NCBI GenBank assembly: GCA_913055695.1
Contig: CAJXKF010000002.1
Span: forward strand, 248,001 to 312,000
Length of the DNA stretch: 64,000 nt
From: an uncultured Methylophaga sp.
GTDB lineage: Bacteria; Pseudomonadota; Gammaproteobacteria; Nitrosococcales; Methylophagaceae
Direction of reading: 5' to 3'
Made by a program: the position numbers and the translations under genes. Below the pieces are notes generated by a model, which saw only the letters and a list, made by a program, of their open reading frames with translations, made no database searches and was not told the origin of the DNA. Positions 8,538-17,232 of this stretch are shown here, in pieces. Position 1 is the stretch's first letter; each line of letters starts with the position of its first letter.

Positions 8538-9368
8538 ATGGCTATTCGCGCCTACTGGAAAGGACACATTCGCCTCTCCCTGGTCTCGTTCCCCGTGCGC
8601 CTGCACGCCGCTGTCACCAGCAGCGAGAAAATATCTCTGCATCAGTACGATAAAGAGTCGGGGGAACGAATTCATTATCAGAAAGTGAATGAAAGTGGGG
8701 AAGAGGTCGAAGCGGAGGATATCGTCAAAGGCTATGAGTATGAAAAGGGCAGCTATGTCCCGATTGAAGATGATGATCTGGACAAGTTGAAGCTTGAAAG
8801 CAAACACACGATTGAACTGGTGCAGTTTACTGATATCGACGATGTTGATCCGGTCTATTTTGAAAAGTCCTATTACGTCGTGCCTGAAGGCGACATCGCT
8901 GAAGAAGCGTTTCTCACAGTCCGTGAAGCTTTAAAGTCGGCCAAAAAAGCCGCTATCGGCCAGGTCGTGTTGAATAACAAAGAGCGCATCGTCTGTGTGC
9001 GACCCTGCAGTAAGGGACTGGTGATGGACACATTACGTTACGCCTATGAAGTACGCGAGGCAGAGCGGTACTTTGAAGACATTCCTGAAAAAGCGAAAGT
9101 AAACAAAGAGCAGCTTGAGCTGGCTAAGCAATTGATTGAACAAAAAACCAGAAGCTTCGACCCGCAGGCATTCAAAGATAATTACCAGCAAGGTCTGATG
9201 GAAATTATTGAAGCCAAACTGAAAGGCAAAAAGGCCTCCACTGGCGGCAAAAAACAGCAAGCAGACAATGTTGTCGATATCATGGATGCCCTGAAGAAAA
9301 GTCTGGAGCAGAGCAAGAAAGGTAAAAGTTCAGGCAAAAAATCCTCGTCAAAATCTAAAGCCTCCTAA
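8538..9368 (+). CDS. ku: Ku protein (non-homologous end joining)
   Basis: A 276-residue bacterial Ku. The N-terminus I-R-A-Y-W-K-G-H-I-R-L-S-L-V-S-F-P-V is the diagnostic Ku start; the ring-forming core runs to about residue 190, followed by a C-terminal tail rich in Lys and Ser. Ku homodimers encircle broken DNA ends and recruit LigD; the basic tail helps DNA binding and threading. The ATG at 8538 is chosen because the Ku family begins here; a frame extension of 24 codons upstream lacks family similarity. ligD follows 14 bases downstream, giving a two-gene repair operon. Confidence 0.95.
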   Translation: MAIRAYWKGHIRLSLVSFPVRLHAAVTSSEKISLHQYDKESGERIHYQKVNESGEEVEAEDIVKGYEYEKGSYVPIEDDDLDKLKLESKHTIELVQFTDIDDVDPVYFEKSYYVVPEGDIAEEAFLTVREALKSAKKAAIGQVVLNNKERIVCVRPCSKGLVMDTLRYAYEVREAERYFEDIPEKAKVNKEQLELAKQLIEQKTRSFDPQAFKDNYQQGLMEIIEAKLKGKKASTGGKKQQADNVVDIMDALKKSLEQSKKGKSSGKKSSSKSKAS

Positions 9369-9382
9369 TCTGTCGCGAGGCA

Positions 9383-11875
9383 ATGGTAGCGTCTGTAATG
9401 TCAGAAAATGCCTTGAAAGAATACAACCAGAAACGAAATTTTCAGCTCACCCAGGAGCCCGAGGGTAAGCCGGGCCGGAAACGCAAAAAAGGCCTGCGTT
9501 TCACAGTGCAAAAACATGATGCCACACAGCTGCATTATGATTTCCGGCTTGAATGGCAGGGCGTATTGCTGAGCTGGGCGGTGCCCAAGGGGCCGAGTTA
9601 TTGCCCCAAAGACAAACGACTGGCTGTCAGGACTGAAGATCATCCCATTTCCTACTGGGACTTCGAGGGCAGAATCCCTGCCCGGCAATATGGTGCAGGT
9701 CCGGTGATGTTATGGGATACCGGCAGCTGGGAACCGCTCGATGAAGACCCTGACCAGGCGTTGAAAAAAGGCAAGGTCAGCTTTCGTTTAGCCGGCCATA
9801 AACTCAAAGGCCAATGGACCCTCGCCAGAATGTCAGGCAAGCGCGACAGCAAGGAAAACTGGCTGTTAATCAAAAACAAAGATGAAGCCGCTATCGACAA
9901 GCCTGACGAGGACTATCTGGCAGATACTGATTACAGCGTCAAAACCGACAGAGAGTTTGAAGAAATTGCTGAAACAGCATCGCCGCGGAAAACATCCCGC
10001 TCTGGCAATGTGACCAGTCTTGGAAGCCTCCAGAAAAAATATCATTCACCACAGCTTGCCACCCTGGTAGACGCACCTCCCACAGGGAAAGACTGGGTGC
10101 ATGAAGTCAAATATGACGGCTACCGCATACTCGTATTTTATACAAACGGTAATGTCACTATTCGCACCCGTAACGGTCACGACTGGACAGATAAATTTCC
10201 TGGCCTTGCCCGGGCATTTCAGTCACTGGACTGTGAGCCTTTTGTTATAGATGGTGAAGTGGTGGTGCTTGATAACAAAGGCCTGAGCGACTTTAAAGCA
10301 TTGCAGAATGCTTTGAAGCAAAAAGACGCGCCGCTGCGGGGGTATTTTTTCGATTTACTCTACTGGGACGGCGAGGATTACACCCGAAAAACCTTCAGTC
10401 ATCGGCGTGAAGCACTGGAAAAACTGTTTGAGACCTTTCCGGATGGCCCGTTCTATCTGAGTGAAATCGTAGAGGGCAAGGCAGATGCGATTATCGACAA
10501 GGCCTGCGAACTCAATCTGGAAGGCATTATCTCCAAAAAAAACGATGCGAAATATGTTCAGCAACGCAGCAAACACTGGCTCAAAAGTAAGTGTCAGCAG
10601 CGTCAGGAGTTTATCATCTGCGGCTTTGAACCCGCCAAAAAGTCGAGCAAAGCCATAGGCGCATTGCATCTTGGTTTTTACCGGAATGATGAGCTGGTCT
10701 ATGCCGGCAAAGTCGGCACCGGTTTCAGTGAAGCGCTGGCCTTTGATCTTTATAAAAAGCTCAGTCGGCTTAAGAGACAATCACCCGCTTTTGATAAAAA
10801 GCCCTCAGGCAGTTTTAAAGCCACAATCTGGACCCGGCCGACCGTTTTATGTGAAGTGCAATTTGCAAGCTGGACCCAAAATAACAAGGTGCGCCATGCC
10901 AGCTTTCAGGGCTTGCGATCTGATAAAAATCCGGAACAAATCATTCAGGAACAGGCCTCTCCAGCCAGCTTGGCCAAAAAGGGCAGTGCTATGAGCCAGA
11001 TAGAAATTGACGGTGTCGCGATAAGCCATGCTGATAGGCAGATATTCCCTGAAGCCAAGCTCAGCAAAGGTGAGCTTGCTTTGTATTATCAGGCACTCAG
11101 CGAACAAATCATGCCCGGTCTCAAGCATCGCCCTGTCAGTGTGGTGCGCTGTCCCGGTGGCATTGACCATCAGTGCTTTTTTCAACGCTCAAAAGGCAAG
11201 GGCATGCCGGAGCATATCCATACCGTGACACTGTCCCACAACGGTAAATCGCATGATTATATCTATCTGAAAAACATCACCGGCCTGATAGAGCTGGTTC
11301 AGATGGGCAGCATTGAGCTGCATCCCTGGGGATCGACTATCGACAAGATAGACAAACCGGACCGAATTATTTTTGATCTGGATCCTGACGAGGGTATTCC
11401 ATTCGAAGCCGTGAAATTAGCCGCACAGGATATTCGTCACCGACTGAGCAATCTGGGCCTGGACTCGTTTGTAAAATGCACGGGAGGGAAAGGGTTGCAT
11501 GTGACAGTCCCAATACAACGTCGTCATGACTGGGACACGGTCAAACTATTTTCCCGTCACTTTGCCGAGAAAATGGTCAAGGAGGTGCCTGATGCCTACA
11601 CCATTAAACTTGCTAAAAAACAACGTAAAGGCAAGATCTTTATAGACTATCTGCGAAATGATTATGCCTCAACGGCTGTCATGGATTATGGCGTCCGGGC
11701 CCGGCCGGGGGCGGCAGTCGCGACGCCGCTGTACTGGGAGGAACTTGACGATCTGAAAGCGGCCAATCAATTCTCTATCGCAGACATTCTTGAGCGACAG
11801 AAACAAGATTCATTATTCGTTTATCCGAATATTCAGCAGAACCTGACCAAGGACATACTTAACAGCTTTAACTAG
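9383..11875 (+). CDS. ligD: multifunctional DNA ligase D
   Basis: An 830-residue LigD with all three domains in the order PE-LIG-POL. The 3'-phosphoesterase domain has H-Y-D-F-R at 51-55. The ATP-dependent ligase has the nucleotidyl lysine K243 in K-Y-D-G, D-G-E-V-V at 290-294, L-E-G-I-I-S-K-K at 379-386 and W-L-K-S-K at 399-403. The primase-polymerase domain has the catalytic D-L-D at 665-667 and C-T-G-G-K-G-L-H at 699-706. It trims, fills and seals ends held by Ku. GAGG lies only 2 bases before the ATG at 9383, so the second in-frame ATG (9398) could also be used. Confidence 0.95.
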   Translation: MVASVMSENALKEYNQKRNFQLTQEPEGKPGRKRKKGLRFTVQKHDATQLHYDFRLEWQGVLLSWAVPKGPSYCPKDKRLAVRTEDHPISYWDFEGRIPARQYGAGPVMLWDTGSWEPLDEDPDQALKKGKVSFRLAGHKLKGQWTLARMSGKRDSKENWLLIKNKDEAAIDKPDEDYLADTDYSVKTDREFEEIAETASPRKTSRSGNVTSLGSLQKKYHSPQLATLVDAPPTGKDWVHEVKYDGYRILVFYTNGNVTIRTRNGHDWTDKFPGLARAFQSLDCEPFVIDGEVVVLDNKGLSDFKALQNALKQKDAPLRGYFFDLLYWDGEDYTRKTFSHRREALEKLFETFPDGPFYLSEIVEGKADAIIDKACELNLEGIISKKNDAKYVQQRSKHWLKSKCQQRQEFIICGFEPAKKSSKAIGALHLGFYRNDELVYAGKVGTGFSEALAFDLYKKLSRLKRQSPAFDKKPSGSFKATIWTRPTVLCEVQFASWTQNNKVRHASFQGLRSDKNPEQIIQEQASPASLAKKGSAMSQIEIDGVAISHADRQIFPEAKLSKGELALYYQALSEQIMPGLKHRPVSVVRCPGGIDHQCFFQRSKGKGMPEHIHTVTLSHNGKSHDYIYLKNITGLIELVQMGSIELHPWGSTIDKIDKPDRIIFDLDPDEGIPFEAVKLAAQDIRHRLSNLGLDSFVKCTGGKGLHVTVPIQRRHDWDTVKLFSRHFAEKMVKEVPDAYTIKLAKKQRKGKIFIDYLRNDYASTAVMDYGVRARPGAAVATPLYWEELDDLKAANQFSIADILERQKQDSLFVYPNIQQNLTKDILNSFN

Positions 11876-12045
11876 ACCGGGCCGAAATTGCCTGCTGAGC
11901 TGAGCCTGTGTGGTCAAAATGAGATTCATAGTCCGTCCGGCCCTGAAGCTGGCCTTCAACCATCATTCAGAAAAGTGATTTAACAGCGTGCATAAGCGGT
12001 TAAGCCTTTCTTAATAATGCGGTGCTATCAATATGCAAACCCTGA

Positions 12046-12759
12046 ATGAATGATGGTGATATGAAAACAAGCTCCACTATTTCAAATAAGTCCGGTGCTG
12101 CGCCGCAGCTGACGTTCTCGGAAAAATACGACCTTAACCATGCCCAGGCCTATTTTGATAAGCATCAAGCGGGTTTCTGGCGACGATTATCAGACTGGCG
12201 TGACCAGCAAGTGGCCCGTAAAGCACTTGAGCTGGCCGACAAGCCTCAATCAGTACTGGATCTTCCCTGTGGTACAGGCCGCTTCTGGTCACTACTTGCT
12301 GAGGAAAAAGACAGGAAAATAATCGCCTGTGATTACAGCCAGGACATGATCGACATCGGCATGCGTCATCGTGATCCTGCTGTCACCCAGCGGATAACAA
12401 CGCTGCAGTCATCTGCCTTTGATCTGGATTTTCCTGATGAGGCTGTCGATAACATTTTTTGCATCAGGCTTTTGCATCATATCGGTCACAGCGAGGATCG
12501 TCTCAGACTGTTGACCGAATTGCGTCGTGTGACGCGCGCCACAGTGATTATTTCGCTCTGGGTTGATGGCAATGTTAAAGCCTGGCGCCGCCGGAAACTG
12601 GAATCAAAACGCGCTCATCGTGACTACCAGAACCGCTTTGTGATTCCAGCAAGCCAGGTTGAGAGGGAGTTTGAAGCCGCCGGTTTTAAAATCAAAGCGC
12701 ATCTGGATTTTCTGCCTAAATACGCCATGTGGCGAACTTACGTGCTGGAAAAAAATTAG
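12046..12759 (+). CDS. class I SAM-dependent methyltransferase
   Basis: A 237-residue methyltransferase. Motif I V-L-D-L-P-C-G-T-G-R binds S-adenosylmethionine, A-C-D-Y-S is the acidic loop after strand 2, and C-I-R-L-L-H-H-I matches the post-motif segment of small-molecule or lipid methyltransferases. The C-terminal part is basic (W-R-R-R-K-L-E-S-K-R). The gene is followed after only 9 bases by a WaaP/InaA-like kinase, so the two probably act together, plausibly on a cell-surface glycolipid or LPS core component; that is inference. The start could also be the ATG at 12061. Confidence 0.75.
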   Translation: MNDGDMKTSSTISNKSGAAPQLTFSEKYDLNHAQAYFDKHQAGFWRRLSDWRDQQVARKALELADKPQSVLDLPCGTGRFWSLLAEEKDRKIIACDYSQDMIDIGMRHRDPAVTQRITTLQSSAFDLDFPDEAVDNIFCIRLLHHIGHSEDRLRLLTELRRVTRATVIISLWVDGNVKAWRRRKLESKRAHRDYQNRFVIPASQVEREFEAAGFKIKAHLDFLPKYAMWRTYVLEKN

Positions 12760-12768
12760 GCCGCGACA

Positions 12769-13488
12769 ATGGAGATTTTGCGAGGTTTGACCAGTCCGGA
12801 GTTTGATAGCATTTGGATGGGCAATCATAACTGGTGCGAATCCCCCAATATTCGACGCGGTGGTTGGAGTGGGGTGCGCATAGTCCAGATCGATACAGCT
12901 GATGGTCGCGTGCCCATCTACCTCAAGCAACAGTTCCGTCACAGCTACCGCAGCTGGAAAAACCTGTTTAGAAAACAGCCGACCGCGCTACGTGAATACC
13001 GCAATATCCGCCGGCTTGAAGCGATTGGCGTGCCCACGCCTGAAGTGCTTATGTTCGCGGTCAAAGGAGAGACGGCGATACTGGGCACTCGGGCGCTGGA
13101 CAACTATCAGGCACTGGATCAGGTTGATTTAGAGCAGCTAAGCCTGTTGCAGCGCCGTGAGCTGGTTCGCAGTGTCGCTCGATGCATCAGTAAGCTCCAC
13201 CGGTTTCACTTCCAGCATAACTGCCTTTACCCCAAACATATTTTTGTTCGTCAGCAGGGAGACAACTGGTCAGTTAAATTAATTGATCTTGAAAAAATGC
13301 GTCGGCGCTGGGGGCGGGATGCCGCAATGAGACATGATCTGGACACGCTCTATCGACGCAGCATTACTTTATTCAATCGGCGTGATCGTATTGCCTTCAT
13401 GAGAGCCTATCTGGGTGAAGATGATATTTGTCCCGGTCGTGACAAACGAAAACTGCACGCTTTTTCTGCCATCAATCCTGAGCGATAA
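12769..13488 (+). CDS. WaaP/InaA-like (LPS-type) kinase
   Basis: A 239-residue protein-kinase-like protein of the lipopolysaccharide kinase (WaaP/Kdo kinase, InaA) group. It has Y-L-K-Q-Q as the ATP-lysine strand, a catalytic loop H-N-C-L-Y-P-K-H-I-F-V in place of HxDxxxxN, and the metal-binding strand L-I-D-L-E-K-M-R. These enzymes phosphorylate sugars of the LPS inner core. It forms an operon with the methyltransferase just upstream. The actual acceptor is unknown. Confidence 0.75.
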   Translation: MEILRGLTSPEFDSIWMGNHNWCESPNIRRGGWSGVRIVQIDTADGRVPIYLKQQFRHSYRSWKNLFRKQPTALREYRNIRRLEAIGVPTPEVLMFAVKGETAILGTRALDNYQALDQVDLEQLSLLQRRELVRSVARCISKLHRFHFQHNCLYPKHIFVRQQGDNWSVKLIDLEKMRRRWGRDAAMRHDLDTLYRRSITLFNRRDRIAFMRAYLGEDDICPGRDKRKLHAFSAINPER

Positions 13489-13573
13489 AACGATACTTAA
13501 AAACTTCGCCCGCTTATCTGCAGTCATAATTATGGGGTTGATACAAACACCATACGGTTCAAAGGAGGCAGCC

Positions 13574-13846
13574 ATGAAAAAATTGCTCCTTATGACAATC
13601 TCACCATTACTCTTTGCCATGACATCTTTTGCGATGGCTGCAGACTATCCTGAGTTTGGTGGTCGCTGCGCGATGGGCCTGGTGAATGGTGAAGAATTTA
13701 ATACCGATTGTTCAGTTAACTGGACTGGTCCGGATGGTAATCAGTATTGCTTTGGTAATAAAGATGCCAAAGACAGCTTCTTGAAAAAGCCGGATGAAAA
13801 TCTGCATAAAGCTTTTGAAAATTATGAAGCGGTGGTTACCCGGTAA
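13574..13846 (+). CDS. small exported YHS-like protein
   Basis: A 90-residue precursor with a clear Sec signal peptide (M-K-K-L-L-L-M-T-I-S, then hydrophobic to A-M-A-A, cleavage about residue 23). The mature part has Y-P-E-F-G-G-R-C-A-M-G-L, Y-C-F-G-N-K-D-A-K-D-S-F and K-P-D-E-N-L, the layout of YHS-type domains, which often bind or deliver metals. Three cysteines are present (in G-R-C-A, T-D-C-S and Y-C-F). The start is the ATG at 13574, preceded by AAAGGAGGCA; a long upstream in-frame extension overlaps the kinase gene and is rejected. Confidence 0.7.
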   Translation: MKKLLLMTISPLLFAMTSFAMAADYPEFGGRCAMGLVNGEEFNTDCSVNWTGPDGNQYCFGNKDAKDSFLKKPDENLHKAFENYEAVVTR

Positions 13847-13967
13847 TCACAGACAGACATCATGGAGAGGGATGTCCATGAGTGAATAAAAAACATGGAG
13901 GTAGATACCCGGTGAACCGGGCAGCGTTGATAAATTGGAACGATTCAAACCACTAAAAGGAGAGTTC

Positions 13968-14285
13968 ATGCAAATCCAGGTGAATACTGATCACAATATT
14001 ACAGGTGCAGATACACTGACCGATTCAATTCGTGAGGAATTGCAGCAGAACCTGAAACGCTTTGATGAACATGTCACCCGCCTTGAAGTGCACTTAAGTG
14101 ACAGAAACAGTGATAAACGTGGCGGCGGTGATGATATTCGTTGCCTGATCGAAGCCAGACTGGAAGGCCACCAACCCAATGTGGTCAGTCACGATGCCGC
14201 AAATGTCAAACAGGCGCTGACGGGTGCAGAACATAAACTGACCCGGCAACTAGACAAAATTCTGGAGCGCCAGAGAAAGCACTAG
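13968..14285 (+). CDS. HPF/RaiA-family ribosome-associated protein
   Basis: A 105-residue protein with the fold of ribosome hibernation factors. The family pattern is visible in M-Q-I-Q-V-N-T-D, R-F-D-E-H-V-T-R-L-E-V-H-L-S-D and A-N-V-K-Q-A-L-T-G-A-E-H-K-L. Short HPF-type proteins bind the 30S subunit in the mRNA/tRNA channel under stress. This copy is not next to rpoN, so it is probably a paralogue used in stress. AAAGGAGAG upstream of the ATG at 13968 fixes the start. A good terminator follows. Confidence 0.75.
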   Translation: MQIQVNTDHNITGADTLTDSIREELQQNLKRFDEHVTRLEVHLSDRNSDKRGGGDDIRCLIEARLEGHQPNVVSHDAANVKQALTGAEHKLTRQLDKILERQRKH

Positions 14286-14305
14286 CTTAATTCCAGTCAG
14301 CAACA

Positions 14306-14331
14306 GGGGGCATTAAAGCCCCCTTTTGTTT
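14306..14331 (+). terminator. intrinsic terminator after HPF-like gene
   Basis: Six-bp GGGGGC/GCCCCC stem (14306-14311 with 14318-14323), 6-nt loop, followed by TTTTGTTTT. Confidence 0.85.
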
Positions 14332-14456
14332 TGAGCGGTAACCACTTCTGACTCAGGCCAGCTAAATCACAGCAAAGGCTCAGTCAGGTTCACAACTTAT
14401 ATTTCGCAGTGTTATGTCACTGCTTTTCTTAATCGAGCTCAACAGGAGGTCACTCT

Positions 14457-14942
14457 ATGTCCAGCCCGGAACACAAGAAGAAAATTTGGGAAATGATCAA
14501 AGATATCAAAGTCGGCATGCTGGTCACATTGGATGAGGATATGCCCAGAGCCAGACCGATGCATCTGGTACAGGATGAATATGACGGCACGCTGTGGTTC
14601 TACACCCGTCGTAGTGCTGAAAAGGTCTCTGAAACCAATCAGGACCATGATGTTTGCCTGACTTTTTCTGATCAGGAAGAGGGCATTTATGTCTCGCTGT
14701 CAGGCAAGGCCAAGCTGATAGATAACCAGGATCTGGTTGATAAGTACTGGAATTCCTTTATTGCCGCCTGGTTTCCCGAAGGCAAGGATGATCCCGAAGT
14801 CGCCTTGCTGGAAGTGAAAGTGCAAATGGGCGAACACTGGAAAGCCGATGAGAGCAAAGTGTTCCAGCTTTATGAGTTTGCCAAAGCCAATATCAAAAAC
14901 ACCACGCCGAATGTGGGGGAGAATGAAAAGTTCGGTGGCTGA
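14457..14942 (+). CDS. pyridoxamine-phosphate-oxidase-fold general stress protein
   Basis: A 161-residue protein of the split-barrel flavin-binding type (general stress protein 26 group). It has M-L-V-T-L-D-E-D, A-R-P-M-H-L-V-Q, a T-L-W-F-Y-T-R-R strand, S-D-Q-E-E-G-I-Y-V-S-L-S-G and the late W-F-P-E-G-K-D-D-P segment typical of this group. Members bind FMN or FAD; the physiological reaction is not known. ACAGGAGGT upstream of the ATG at 14457 is a strong ribosome binding site. It stands alone between two terminators. Confidence 0.8.
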   Translation: MSSPEHKKKIWEMIKDIKVGMLVTLDEDMPRARPMHLVQDEYDGTLWFYTRRSAEKVSETNQDHDVCLTFSDQEEGIYVSLSGKAKLIDNQDLVDKYWNSFIAAWFPEGKDDPEVALLEVKVQMGEHWKADESKVFQLYEFAKANIKNTTPNVGENEKFGG

Positions 14943-14981
14943 CAGCCATCTTGATTGGCGTGAGCAATGCAACAGGCGCAC

Positions 14982-15011
14982 AAAAAACCCGGCTTCCAGG
15001 CCGGGTTTTTT
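14982..15011. terminator. bidirectional intrinsic terminator
   Basis: AAAAAACCCGGC, a 6-nt loop, and GCCGGGTTTTTT: a symmetric stem with A-tract and T-tract, placed between two convergent genes, so it can serve both strands. Confidence 0.9.
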
Positions 15012-15055
15012 GTTTGAGATATCACACTGCTTTTTTTGCAGTGTTTCAGATTGCT

Positions 15056-16399
15056 TTATTTCGGGCTAAGGCGATATACGATGCCTTCATCCATCACAGC
15101 ATAAAGATCACCTTCTGGTCCCTGAACAATTGTCCGGAAGCGGCCCGGCTCCATTGGTAAAGGCATTTCAGTGACATCATTCACTGACTGACCATCGTCG
15201 GCAATATCCAGCAGGTCAATACGGTTACCGACCGGGGTGCCACCAAAGCCAATTCCCATGAAACCAACGGCCAGACGTCCTTCCCAACCGCCCCATTGTT
15301 CACCGGTCAGAAAATCAGCAGTGCTGATGCCCTGAGACAACTGGTTATTCTGCCATACCGGTCTGATGGCATCCGGATAAGTTTCAAGGTCAGTCATTGG
15401 CATATACTCAGAGCGTTTTTCCGGATCCATACCTTCTTTCTGGTTTGGCATATAGCCGCAATAATCATCAGGGCAGTCACCACGACCCGCCATATTGGGC
15501 TTAGGATCCCAGCCACTGTTGCCACCGGCTACCAGCATATTGACTTCATCAGTGTGCCAGGGACCGTGTTCGGTCACCACCGGCTGGCCATTTTCAGGGT
15601 GAAAAGTCAGACCCTGAACGTTTCGATGCCCATAGGTATATATCCTGGGGTCGTACTTATCGGGTAAACCATTATCCGGTGCGGCATTGCCATTACGATC
15701 AATGCGAAGCACCTTGCCGCCCAGAGACTGTGGGTCCTGCGGTATGCGACTGTTGTGGTTATCACCGGTAGTGACATACAGGAAAGTGTTTTCGGGCCCG
15801 AACTGAATTCGACCGCCGTTATGTGCACCTGCTGCGCCGAAGGGGTGGTCTGTTGGCTGGGGTTTGAATGGAATATCTTCAACGATATCAGTACGATCTG
15901 ACACTTTGGTGAAGTTTTCATTCAGCTTTAAGCGCAACACCCGGTTGGTGGCGGGTGAGGTTTTGTTCGAGGCCGAATAGACGTATATATAGCGGTTATT
16001 TTCAAAGTTCGGATCGATAGCAACGCCATTCATCCCTGCCTGACCCTTGCAGAAAAGGTCTTGTTCCGTGGTGGCAAAGCCTTGGCTGTCTTTCATGCCT
16101 AAAAGAGGATTAACCTTACCATCAGTCTGGCGCAGCGAGAGGCCACGACATTTTTCGGTATAGAGCATCGTTCCGTCATTGAAAAAAGCAATATCCCAGG
16201 GATTTTCCAGACCGGAGAGAACTTTGCTGTGGCTGAGCTCAGGAGCTTCTGCGTCTGAGGTTTGCTTGTCTGTTGATTGCGTGTCTGCTGAGGAAGTGTC
16301 TGGTGCTTCAGAATCCGAGCAGGCTGTCACAGTCAAGCCGGTCAGAATGGCAGAGGCCATGATCATGTTAATTGGTCGTTTGGTCAGTTTGAGAGACAT
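15056..16399 (-). CDS. PQQ-type soluble sugar dehydrogenase lipoprotein (GSDH/sorbosone family)
   Basis: A 447-residue six-bladed beta-propeller of the glucose/sorbosone dehydrogenase family. The lipoprotein signal ends V-T-A-C (Cys27), followed by a Ser/Thr/Asp-rich linker. The family segments are L-E-N-P-W-D-I-A-F, G-M-N-G-V-A-I-D-P-N-F, A-H-N-G-G-R-I-Q-F-G-P, Y-G-H-R-N-V-Q-G-L and E-H-G-P-W-H-T-D-E-V-N. In characterised members PQQ and calcium bind in the centre. The aldose substrate is not known. A decayed TonB receptor lies 160 bases away on the other strand. Confidence 0.82.
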   Translation of the reverse strand: MSLKLTKRPINMIMASAILTGLTVTACSDSEAPDTSSADTQSTDKQTSDAEAPELSHSKVLSGLENPWDIAFFNDGTMLYTEKCRGLSLRQTDGKVNPLLGMKDSQGFATTEQDLFCKGQAGMNGVAIDPNFENNRYIYVYSASNKTSPATNRVLRLKLNENFTKVSDRTDIVEDIPFKPQPTDHPFGAAGAHNGGRIQFGPENTFLYVTTGDNHNSRIPQDPQSLGGKVLRIDRNGNAAPDNGLPDKYDPRIYTYGHRNVQGLTFHPENGQPVVTEHGPWHTDEVNMLVAGGNSGWDPKPNMAGRGDCPDDYCGYMPNQKEGMDPEKRSEYMPMTDLETYPDAIRPVWQNNQLSQGISTADFLTGEQWGGWEGRLAVGFMGIGFGGTPVGNRIDLLDIADDGQSVNDVTEMPLPMEPGRFRTIVQGPEGDLYAVMDEGIVYRLSPK

Positions 16400-16562
16400 C
16401 TTGGCTTCTCCTTTATTGGTGAGATGCTGTTATGTACTCCACATGCAAATTAATGATGAGAGATTAGAGAAAGGATCCATTCTTTCTTTTATGACCCTTA
16501 CCTAACACGACGTCAGCTTGGTTTGAATTGTTCCCCGTCTGAACGTTATATGCTGCCTGTTT

Positions 16563-16925
16563 ATTGCTAACGAACCGGCATGGAATTATCAAATCGCTGC
16601 CCGCTATGATCTCAATGACAATGTCAGTGTGAGTGGCACTTTGTTCAGAAGCGATTATGACGATCAAATTCTGTTTAATCGCACCGGCAATATGTTTGAG
16701 AACCTGGGTGAACCCGTCATTAAGGTATCGAATTGACTGCTTATACGCTCATCAACACACCTGAGCTTTGACTTTAATCTGCGTGGCAACAACCTGGAAG
16801 TCACTTTTGCGGTGAACAACCTGCTGGATGAAAAGTATTACTTCAGAGGTGTTGATGTCAGCCCAATCGGCAGATTGCCTGCGCCCGGGCGGGCCTTCAT
16901 TCTGGAAGGCAGTCTGGACTTCTGA
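16563..16925 (+). pseudogene. remnant of TonB-dependent receptor (C-terminal barrel)
   Basis: One frame shows W-N-Y-Q-I-A-A-R-Y-D-L, then S-G-T-L-F-R-S-D-Y-D-D-Q-I, then a stop at 16734-16736. In the same frame beyond the stop it continues L-S-F-D-F-N-L-R-G-N-N-L-E-V-T-F-A-V-N-N-L-L-D-E-K-Y-Y and ends L-E-G-S-L-D-F-stop at 16925. These are the last beta strands and terminal Phe of a TonB-dependent outer-membrane receptor. Around 16727-16762 a second frame carries G-I-E-L-T-A-Y-T-L-I-N-T, so two small shifts flank the stop. No plug domain or start is present; the gene is dead, and its distance between strands suggests an internal deletion. Confidence 0.8.
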
Positions 16926-17089
16926 TTTAAATCACGTCAAACAACATTGCTCGGACGTTCTGCCCGGGCAGTGTTATTTCAATAAATCCAGCTGCACGTT
17001 GAGTGGGGTTATGAAACCCAAGCCGGTTTCAAGGTTCAAAACCTGAGAATGTTTTGCCTGGTTTGTATCTCTGCACAGTCTACTTTGCT

Positions 17090-17193
17090 AAGGTGGGAAT
17101 ACCACCTTGGTTTTATCAATGCTGTCATTTTCAATACAAGGCATTAAAACATCACAGGCTAACACCTTGAATGACATTTCAGGTGGTATCCCA
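17090..17193 (+). promoter_or_regulatory. palindromic sites upstream of alcohol dehydrogenase
   Basis: AAGGTGG-GAATA-CCACCTT (17090-17108) is a perfect 7-bp inverted repeat. About 73 bases on, AGGTGGTATCCCA (17181-17193) repeats the same half-site in the opposite orientation, and an imperfect palindrome CACCTTGAA...TTTCAGGTG (17163-17185) overlaps it. The set sits within 150 bases before the next gene and could be operator sites for a dedicated regulator; none is encoded nearby. Apart from these, the 307 bases between the receptor remnant and the dehydrogenase hold nothing I recognise. Confidence 0.45.
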
Positions 17194-17232
17194 ATACTGA
17201 TCTCATTTCTCACAAACTGATGAGGAGGCACC

